From contig CAJWRP010000194.1 in NCBI GenBank assembly GCA_913046025.1, positions 1 through 5,529 on the forward strand: a DNA stretch of 5,529 bases. Direction: 5' to 3'. A model generated the notes under the pieces. The model was not told the DNA's origin. It was given only the letters and a program-made list of their open reading frames with translations, and did no database searches. Position 1 is the stretch's first letter. Each line of letters starts with the position of its first letter. Source of the stretch: an uncultured Chloroflexota bacterium. GTDB lineage: Bacteria; Chloroflexota; Dehalococcoidia; SAR202; UBA11138. Shown one piece after another: positions 1-4,879 of this stretch. Position numbers and translations under genes: made by a program.

Positions 1-1199
1 TATACCTTGAGATGCCTATTGACGTTGTTAACGGCAGGGCTGAAGAGGACGACATCAAGTTTCCAGAGCGCTACAGGACCGAGGCTCGGGCATATGGCGA
101 TCCTGAATATATCCAGAAGGCTATCGACATCATAAAGACAGCTGAGCGCCCAATGGTGCTTGCCGGTTCCGATGTGTGGTGGACTGAGGCATCTGAGGAG
201 TTACGGGAGTTTGTCGAGTTAATTGATTCTCCTGTCTTCTTGAACGCGATGGGTCGTGGCAGCATACCTTCGGACCACCCTAACATAGGCAGCCTTGGTC
301 GACGGTATGGTATGGTGAAATCTGATAGCGTGATCCTGATTGGGACTCCTATTGACTTCCGATTGAGCTACGGCGCAGAAAGCCTTTTCCCGCAGAACCC
401 AAAGCTAATTGAAATTATGACAGACGGCACCAAGATCGGCCAAAACCGTGCAATAGACGCGGGCATTGTCGGTGACACCAAAGTCATTCTTCGTGCGATC
501 ATCGATGGCCTCAAAGCCTCCAACTACAAGTCGCCTGGTAAAGCATGGGTAGAAGAGGTAATTACAGAGGACGCTGCTCTCAAAGCTGTAGATGAGCCTA
601 TGCTCAACAGCGATTCGGTGCCGATTCATCCCATGCGCCTTGTGGGTGACCTTCGGGACTTCCTGGACCGTGACGCCACCGTGATCGGCGACGGCGGAGA
701 CATTGTTACCTTCGCGGCCCGCGTGCTCAACATCAATGAGCCTGGTCACTGGCTTGATCCGGGACAGTTCGGCTGCCTGGGCGCCGGTAGTGGATTCGCT
801 GCAGCAGCTCAGCTTGCTCGAAAGGGCAAACAGGTTGTAATTGTCTACGGAGACGGTGGCTTTGGTCTCACTGGTTTCGATGTGGAGACTTACGTTCGCT
901 TTAACCTGCCGATCGTGTCGGTGCTAGGTAACAACGGTGCCTGGAACCAGACCACGCAGGGAGTTCTCAAGAGGACGGGTCGAGCACTTGCCACATATCT
1001 TTCGCAAGAAACCGACTATGCCAAAATCATGGAAGGCATGGGTGGATACGGAGAGCGCATCACCGATCCAAACGAGATTAAGCCGGCGTTGGCCAGGGCT
1101 TTCGCCTCGGGCAAGCCGGCGCTGTTGGATGTAGTGATTGACCCTAATGTTTCCTATGGCGACATGGGCGGACGGTCCAGGGCGCAAAGGCAGTACTAA
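1..1199 (+). CDS. ThDP-dependent 2-hydroxyacyl-CoA lyase / oxalyl-CoA decarboxylase / acetolactate synthase-like enzyme (5' partial)
   Basis: The reading frame is already open at the left edge (first full codon at base 3, YLEMPIDV), so the ATG at 12 is internal: this phrase normally closes the N-terminal pyrimidine-binding domain. 398 residues are present; the family is usually about 550, so roughly 150 are missing. Counting from the edge, the central domain spans about 35-170 and the ThDP-binding domain about 210-385. The latter has WLDPG (250-254), FGCLG, and the ThDP/Mg motif starting at GDGG (283-286) and ending at NN (310-311). The WLDPGxFGCLG and DVETYVRFNLP phrases remind me more of 2-hydroxyacyl-CoA lyases often misannotated as acetolactate synthase than of true IlvB; this is family memory, not a search. 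Expected chemistry is C-C cleavage, joining or decarboxylation of a 2-keto or 2-hydroxyacyl(-CoA) substrate in the cytoplasm. The catalytic Glu lies in the missing N-terminus. It ends with TAA before a strong terminator, so it is transcribed separately from the CoA-transferase gene. Confidence 0.85.
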   Translation, partial: YLEMPIDVVNGRAEEDDIKFPERYRTEARAYGDPEYIQKAIDIIKTAERPMVLAGSDVWWTEASEELREFVELIDSPVFLNAMGRGSIPSDHPNIGSLGRRYGMVKSDSVILIGTPIDFRLSYGAESLFPQNPKLIEIMTDGTKIGQNRAIDAGIVGDTKVILRAIIDGLKASNYKSPGKAWVEEVITEDAALKAVDEPMLNSDSVPIHPMRLVGDLRDFLDRDATVIGDGGDIVTFAARVLNINEPGHWLDPGQFGCLGAGSGFAAAAQLARKGKQVVIVYGDGGFGLTGFDVETYVRFNLPIVSVLGNNGAWNQTTQGVLKRTGRALATYLSQETDYAKIMEGMGGYGERITDPNEIKPALARAFASGKPALLDVVIDPNVSYGDMGGRSRAQRQY

Positions 1200-1217
1200 C
1201 TCGAGCTTAGTTCAATC

Positions 1218-1254
1218 AACGGGCGATCCACTTAGGTGGGTCGCCCGTTTTTTT
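1218..1254 (+). terminator. Intrinsic terminator after the ThDP enzyme gene
   Basis: The left arm ACGGGCGATCCAC (1219-1231) pairs with GTGGGTCGCCCGT (1236-1248) around a TTAG loop. This gives 13 pairs with a single T-G wobble. A run of seven T follows (1248-1254), and the A at 1218 can add a further pair. It lies 18 bases after the TAA stop. This is a textbook Rho-independent terminator and separates the first gene from the downstream unit. Confidence 0.95.
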
Positions 1255-1282
1255 GCATTGCTTTTGGACAACTGGGTATAAT
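1253..1282 (+). promoter_or_regulatory. Putative sigma-70-type promoter for the CoA-transferase unit
   Basis: A perfect TATAAT -10 box lies at 1277-1282, between the terminator and the CoA-transferase gene. The -35 is weak: TTGCAT at 1253-1258 gives an 18-base spacer but matches the consensus at only three positions, and TTGCTT at 1258-1263 leaves only 13. Transcription would start near 1289, giving a leader of about 60 bases. A small ACGGC/GCCGT hairpin (about 1314-1333) sits in this leader just before the ribosome binding site. Confidence 0.55.
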
Positions 1283-1334
1283 GCCGCTTGAGAGCTAATA
1301 CTAGTGTCAATCCACGGCATTCCGTTGGCCGTTT

Positions 1335-1341
1335 AGGAAGG
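1335..1341 (+). promoter_or_regulatory. Ribosome binding site that selects the GTG start at 1350
   Basis: AGGAAGG at 1335-1341 lies 8 bases before GTG at 1350 but directly overlaps the upstream in-frame GTG at 1341. The spacing therefore favours 1350, shortening the longest reading frame by three codons. Confidence 0.7.
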
Positions 1342-1349
1342 TGCTTATA

Positions 1350-2600
1350 GTGACAGAAGAGTCCAATGGGACCCATACCAATGGTGCTAAAGGACCGCTG
1401 GATGGCATACGTGTAATCGACTGGACTATGTGGCAGTTTGGACCTGTATCCACCATGATGTTGGCCGACATGGGTGCCGAGGTTATAAAAGTTGAGTCGC
1501 TTGATGGGGATCATGGACGCCAATTCGGCGTGCTTGGTGGCGTTAAGGCTGACCTTGGCGGCGGTCTCAACGCCTACTACGCCAGCATGAACCGCAACAA
1601 GAGTGGAATAGCACTGCATCTCAAGAATCCAAAAGGCCTTGAGATAATGCAGAAGCTGATCAAGAAATCTGACGTATTTATCGAAAACTTCCGCCAGGGA
1701 GTGGCTGAGCGTTTGGGGCTAGGATACGACGATGTGGCCAAGATCAGACCTGATATCGTGTATGGCTCCGGCTCCGGATATGGGCCAAACGGCCCAGATT
1801 CTGGAAAGCCGGCCTTTGCTCTAACGGGAGAGGCCAGGTCTGGTTCCCTGTGGTGGTCAGGCCCCGGCGATGATACCCCGTACAACATAAACGGCATGGC
1901 AGACCAGATGGCAGGCATCATGCTATCTTATGGCGTTCTGGGGGCGATCATAGCAAGGGAACGCTTTGGAATGGGCCAGCGAGTCGACGTCTCTCACCTG
2001 GGCAGCCTGATGTGGCTGGGCGGCATGCGAGACGGAGTCGCACTTAGAGCCGGCAACATGATGGAGCCGCAGCACAGGACCAAGGCTGGTAATGTGCTCT
2101 GGAACACATACAAGTGCGCTGACGGCAAATGGATAGCGTTTTCAATGAGCCAGGGAGATCGGTACTGGCCTACCTTCTGCAGGGCGCTTGCCCGCGAGGA
2201 CCTGATTGAGGATGTGCGCTTCAGCACTTTGGAGTCCCGCAGCGAGAATCGGGAAGAACTGATACCAATATTGGATGAAATCTTCTTAACTATGTCCCGT
2301 CAAGAATGGGAGCAGAAACTGGATGAAGCTGGAGATCTGATTTGGGAGCGGGTCCAGGACATTTTTGACCTGCCCGACGATCCCCAAGTTCTCCAGAACA
2401 ACTATCTTGTAGAATTTGACCATCCTGTATTGGGGCCGACTAAGTGGCATCAAACGCCGGTGGCATACAGCGAAACACCGGTATCAACAAGGCGAATGGC
2501 ACCAATGCATGGCGAGGATACGGAGAGCATCCTCATCGACCTGCTGGGCTATTCATGGGACGATATTGTGGTGCTCAAAGATGAGGGCGCGATTCTTTAA
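1350..2600 (+). CDS. CaiB/BaiF (family III) CoA-transferase
   Basis: The 416-residue protein moves CoA from an acyl-CoA donor to a carboxylic acid through an aspartyl-CoA anhydride. Length and architecture match formyl-CoA:oxalate and succinyl-CoA-dependent CoA-transferases of this family (about 390-430 residues). Seen in sequence: the N-terminal signature LDGIRVIDWT followed by LADMGAEVIKVE, then SMNRNKSGIALHLKNPKG, SDVFIENFRQG, and RPDIVYGSGSGYG. The catalytic aspartate is in MADQMAGIM (GAC at 1902-1904, about residue 185), before the GQRVDVS segment that leads to the linker. The start is GTG 1350 because of ribosome binding site spacing. It has its own promoter and is followed after 82 bases by a hotdog dehydratase gene on the same strand, so the two probably form an operon. 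The family is confident, but donor and acceptor acids cannot be predicted. Oxalate, succinate/2-hydroxyacid and mesaconyl-type CoA transfer are all possible. No lesions seen. Confidence 0.93.
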   Translation: MTEESNGTHTNGAKGPLDGIRVIDWTMWQFGPVSTMMLADMGAEVIKVESLDGDHGRQFGVLGGVKADLGGGLNAYYASMNRNKSGIALHLKNPKGLEIMQKLIKKSDVFIENFRQGVAERLGLGYDDVAKIRPDIVYGSGSGYGPNGPDSGKPAFALTGEARSGSLWWSGPGDDTPYNINGMADQMAGIMLSYGVLGAIIARERFGMGQRVDVSHLGSLMWLGGMRDGVALRAGNMMEPQHRTKAGNVLWNTYKCADGKWIAFSMSQGDRYWPTFCRALAREDLIEDVRFSTLESRSENREELIPILDEIFLTMSRQEWEQKLDEAGDLIWERVQDIFDLPDDPQVLQNNYLVEFDHPVLGPTKWHQTPVAYSETPVSTRRMAPMHGEDTESILIDLLGYSWDDIVVLKDEGAIL

Positions 2601-2666
2601 ATTAGTAGAGGAAATATTAGTGGCGCATGGGGGATGACCCATTTTCCGACTGGTAATTAAGTGAAT

Positions 2667-2677
2667 GGGAAGGCAGG
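2667..2677 (+). promoter_or_regulatory. Ribosome binding site that selects the ATG start at 2683
   Basis: GGGAAGG (2667-2673), followed by a second AGG (2675-2677), lies 5-9 bases before the ATG at 2683. The upstream in-frame ATG at 2665 overlaps this purine tract and has none well placed before it (preceding bases are TAATTAAGTGA). Translation therefore most likely starts at 2683. Confidence 0.7.
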
Positions 2678-2682
2678 TTTCG

Positions 2683-3558
2683 ATGACAGAACAGACGACT
2701 CAAAATCCAGAAGAGGCATTTGTGGGTAAGGATCTAGGATCCATGGACTTTACCGTTACCGATGAACTGATTCAGCACTACTTTGAAGGGCTAGAGGTTG
2801 ACTCGGACTGGTATTCTGACATTTCCCTTTACGGCAAGGCACTTTCGCCGTCCATGATCCTGACAAATGTGGACGGCGGGTTTACTGGCGCAGGATTCAA
2901 GGATAATTTTGGCAACCTGTGGATTCGCCAGGAGTGGGAAATGCTTAAGCCCATGCTCCAAGGGGAGACCTACTGCAAGTCCTCAAAAATCGAAGACATA
3001 TACCAGTGGCGAGACCGCACAGTGGTAAAGCAACAGGTTACACTGTGGTCCGCTGACAGCGAAGTAATGGCCTTGGGTACACACCACCAGAGTTTCCTAC
3101 TTGGCAAGAGGGATCAGGGCACTGTAAAGCTTCGTGATCCGAAACAGAAGGAAGGTATTCGCAAATTCCAGATCCCAGATGGGGAGGCCATAGGGCCAGT
3201 GGAAAGCGATATATCTTTGGAGATGTGCGGCACGTTCTTTCATGGCAACAGGAGCTATCATACCAGCGAAGAAGCCGCCAAGGAGCTGGGCTTCGAGCGA
3301 ATTGTTGTAGGCGGACGCATGACCATGTCTTACATTGGCGACATGATGGACCGCCGTTTCGGCAAGGGCTGGTTTGAGGGTGGCAAACTAGACATCAAGT
3401 TCACAAACATCGTTTGGCCAGACGACCACGTAATCACAAAGGGCGTAATCACCGACAGGGTGAATGAGAATGGCGGCATGCGAGCCAATGTTGCTGTATG
3501 GGTAGAGAAGCAGGACGGAACAGTTTGTGTAGTCGGCACGGCCAGCGCTCTGGAGTAA
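2683..3558 (+). CDS. Two-domain MaoC-like / FAS1-type hotdog acyl-CoA dehydratase or hydratase
   Basis: The 291-residue protein has two hotdog halves. The N-terminal half (about 30-140) includes LWIRQEWEMLKPMLQGETY and a THHQSFLL strand. The C-terminal MaoC-like half (about 168-290) includes NRSYHTSEEAAKELGFE (189-205), a VVGGRM strand, LDIKFTNIVWPDD and a closing GTASALE. Size and layout match (R)-specific enoyl-CoA hydratases, mesaconyl-CoA hydratases and HTD2-type dehydratases. In canonical MaoC hydratases an Asp lies five residues before the catalytic His (GDxNPxH). Here His193 is preceded at that distance by Gly188, with His187 beside it, so the usual Asp-His dyad is not evident. It may belong to a subfamily with a different active site. 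It lies 82 bases after the CoA-transferase gene with no strong terminator between, and just before a strong terminator, so it is probably the second and last gene of that operon. The natural inference is hydration or dehydration of a CoA thioester made by the transferase. Substrate unknown; fold assignment fairly sure. Confidence 0.8.
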   Translation: MTEQTTQNPEEAFVGKDLGSMDFTVTDELIQHYFEGLEVDSDWYSDISLYGKALSPSMILTNVDGGFTGAGFKDNFGNLWIRQEWEMLKPMLQGETYCKSSKIEDIYQWRDRTVVKQQVTLWSADSEVMALGTHHQSFLLGKRDQGTVKLRDPKQKEGIRKFQIPDGEAIGPVESDISLEMCGTFFHGNRSYHTSEEAAKELGFERIVVGGRMTMSYIGDMMDRRFGKGWFEGGKLDIKFTNIVWPDDHVITKGVITDRVNENGGMRANVAVWVEKQDGTVCVVGTASALE

Positions 3559-3591
3559 TATAAAAGAAGTACCACATTTGAAACTTTGCTT

Positions 3592-3624
3592 AAATGGCGG
3601 GTCAAACGACCCGCCATTTTTATT
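3592..3624 (+). terminator. Intrinsic terminator closing the CoA-transferase/hotdog operon
   Basis: AAATGGCGGGTC (3592-3603) and GACCCGCCATTT (3608-3619) form a perfect 12-pair stem with an AAAC loop, followed by a T-rich tail interrupted by one A. It lies 33 bases after the hotdog stop codon. Confidence 0.93.
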
Positions 3625-3812
3625 GCGCGTTTTTCACTACCTATGTTTTGCTTTGCTTAACATCCTATTCAGCCTTTATTACACGCCTTCAACGATTGTG
3701 AAGTAAAAATTATGACTTTAATAACCAAACCGTATGCAATCCTTTTGCACACGAAGCACTCACATAAGTACCCGATCAGGCGGTCAAGGTGAATTCGATC
3801 GATGAAAGAATT

Positions 3813-3909
3813 TCTCCCCGGTTACCCAAGGTTTCGTATAGGATGGCTCAGTCCGCAGTCCTTTCCGGGATGATGTAAGGCGGATAGCCGAAAAAAATGT
3901 CCGGGAAGA
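3813..3909 (+). other. Possible structured RNA leader (nested hairpins)
   Basis: GGCT (3845-3848) plus GTCCGC (3851-3856) pairs with GCGGAT (3880-3885) plus AGCC (3886-3889). This makes a ten-pair helix, one pair a G-T wobble, with a CA bulge and a 23-base loop. It is enclosed by a second helix, TCTCCCCGG (3813-3821) with CCGGGAAGA (3901-3909), which has eight of nine pairs. No T run follows, so this is not a terminator. It matches no riboswitch class that I know by sight. Folding was done by eye and could be chance. Confidence 0.25.
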
Positions 3910-3995
3910 TTGGTGAACGCACTTTATGTGGATCTTTAGGAATGGACGGACTTATGCCCGGAGCTATCAGAGGGCATCTGGAACTCCCACAGATA

Positions 3996-4001
3996 AAAGG
4001 A
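3996..4001 (+). promoter_or_regulatory. Retained ribosome binding site of the ftsZ-like pseudogene
   Basis: AAAGGA at 3996-4001 lies 10 bases before the ATG at 4012. It supports 4012 as the original start, because the FtsZ-like frame is reached from this ATG without a frame change. Confidence 0.55.
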
Positions 4002-4011
4002 AAGAAAATTC

Positions 4012-4827
4012 ATGACAGTTGAATGCTTGCTAAGTAATGACGAGACATTTGATGAGTCACAGGACACCTTGCCTGATTTACCAACCGAGCCATTAGCCTA
4101 TAAGTGAGAACAGGGATCTGCTCGTATTAAGGTGACCGGCCTAGGTGGAAGTGGATGTAACTGCATCCGACTCATGCTACAGCACAAGCACGTTCCTGAT
4201 GTAGAATTCGCAGTCATTAACACCGATATCAAGTCTTTGGAATCTGTGTCAGTAAACCATAACATATACTCTATTCAGATAGGCGAGAAATCCACACGAG
4301 GTTGGGAGCCGGCGGTGACACCAATGTCACTGCCAAGGTTGCTGGGAAGTCCTCCGCCTCCCTTTGAGAAGTCCTCAAGGACGCCGAACTGGTTTTCATA
4401 ACTGCCGGAATGGGTGGTGGTACGGGCATTGCCGCACCAGCCTATGTTGCATGCGTGGCTAAGGATATGGGTGCCGTTGTGGTGGCCGTCGTAACCAACT
4501 CATTCAGCTTCGAAGATAGCCGCGGGATAGACAGGGCAATCGCCGGTATTGCCGGGCTTCTACCTTACGTAGAGAACCTTATCGTTATTCACAACGACAG
4601 ACTACTTGAGTTTGTGGACCATGATGCCGAGATAATTGAGGCCTTCCGCACAACGGACGAGGTCGTGAAACAGGGCATCATGAGTGGGGCCGAAATAATC
4701 AATATACCGGCCGAAATCAACATAGACTACGCCGACGTGGACGACTCTTTCCAATCCTGGCGGCGCACTGATGGCCATCGGAACCGGCCACGGTCATATA
4801 GCCGCTTTTGATCGCATATTGACATGA
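4012..4827 (+). pseudogene. ftsZ (pseudogene): Decayed and C-terminally truncated ftsZ-like gene
   Basis: FtsZ is the tubulin-like GTPase that forms the division ring. Across three frames the segment reads as FtsZ: an acidic N-terminal tail (MTVECLLSNDETFDESQ), the T1 loop (IKVTGLGGSGCNC), VEFAVINTDIKSLES, IQIGEKSTRG, T3 loop LGAGGD, ELVFITAGMGGGTG, GAVVVAVVTNSFSFE, ENLIVIHNDRLLEFVD, RTTDEVVKQGI, the T7 loop INIDYADVD, then NPGGALMAIGTGHGH. Lesions in order are an in-frame TGA at 4105, a 1-base deletion near 4300-4302, a TGA at 4365, loss of one codon in the GGGTGTGAAP signature (GGGTGIAAP, 4413-4439), and an apparent 2-base deletion near 4749-4753. The frame then ends at TGA 4825-4827 inside helix H8. 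The C-terminal domain, linker and FtsA/ZipA-binding tail are therefore missing: about 270 codons against the usual 350-400. The two TGAs could be CGA-to-TGA changes. Flanking genes are intact, so general sequencing error is less likely, though local error is possible. It is presumably a non-functional paralogue, since an essential ftsZ would have to exist elsewhere. Confidence 0.87.
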
Positions 4828-4834
4828 GCTTATT

Positions 4835-4843
4835 TGGTAGAAT
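4835..4843 (+). promoter_or_regulatory. Putative extended -10 promoter for rsmI
   Basis: TGGTAGAAT matches the extended -10 form TGnTATAAT with one mismatch (TAGAAT at 4838-4843). A perfect TTGACA lies upstream at 4819-4824, but the spacer is only 13 bases, too short for a normal pair, so the extended -10 would have to carry most of the activity. The TTGACA overlaps the final codons of the ftsZ-like pseudogene. Transcription would start near 4850, about 30 bases before the rsmI ATG. Confidence 0.45.
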
Positions 4844-4866
4844 GCAAAAGAACATCCACTGCCTTA

Positions 4867-4879
4867 GTTACTAGGTAAC
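4867..4879 (+). promoter_or_regulatory. Palindrome overlapping the rsmI ribosome binding region
   Basis: GTTAC-TAG-GTAAC is a perfect 5-base inverted repeat ending one base before the rsmI ATG. It contains the only Shine-Dalgarno-like AGGT (4873-4876), which is unusually close to the start codon. It could be a small operator or a hairpin hiding the ribosome site, or coincidence. Confidence 0.3.

Larger units (their letters stand above)
3625..4011 (+). other. Gene-poor interval upstream of the ftsZ-like pseudogene
   Basis: There is no intact gene here on either strand. The first 160 bases are AT-rich with no convincing promoter; TTGTGA at 3696 with TTTAAT at 3717 is a weak pair with a short spacer. 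The stretch 3789-3983 looks faintly protein-like in one frame (codons starting at 3789) but contains TAA at 3876 and TAG at 3885. I do not recognise the translation. The part after these stops, from an ATG at 3891, includes GMDGLMPGAIRGHLELP and ends with TGA just after the ATG of the ftsZ-like frame. The interval may be an untranslated leader, a decayed upstream gene, or both. Confidence 0.5.

Noticed and set aside
1212..1619. 135-residue protein on the minus strand
   Set aside because: It crosses the terminator and promoter and lies opposite the conserved CoA-transferase N-terminus; its translation has no recognisable features.
2606..2637. Mini-gene of five codons (GTG at 2620) after a GAGG tract
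   Set aside because: It is too short to support, with no similarity or conservation visible.
2627..2645. Terminator between the CoA-transferase and hotdog genes
   Set aside because: The ATGGG/CCCAT stem has only five pairs with a short T4 tail, far weaker than the two strong terminators nearby.
3625..4011. Insertion sequence, MITE or tRNA in the gene-poor interval
   Set aside because: I found no terminal inverted repeats with target duplications and no tRNA T-loop or acceptor pairing.
4297..4305. Programmed ribosomal frameshift in the ftsZ-like gene
   Set aside because: There is no classic slippery heptamer with a downstream stimulator, and a TGA at 4365 and a second frame change would still block translation.
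4132..4401. A separate 89-residue protein
   Set aside because: It is the 5' piece of the broken ftsZ-like gene; its last 30 or so residues are out-of-frame sequence.
4410..4811. A separate 133-residue FtsZ-like protein starting at ATG 4410
   Set aside because: This ATG is the Met of TAGMGGGTG inside the GTPase domain, and its C-terminal 14 or so residues are out of frame; it is a pseudogene fragment.
4012..4827. Reassigned TGA codon (Trp or Gly) rescuing the ftsZ-like gene
   Set aside because: Recoding would not repair the two frame changes or the truncated C-terminus, and the neighbouring intact genes contain no in-frame TGA and use TGG for Trp.
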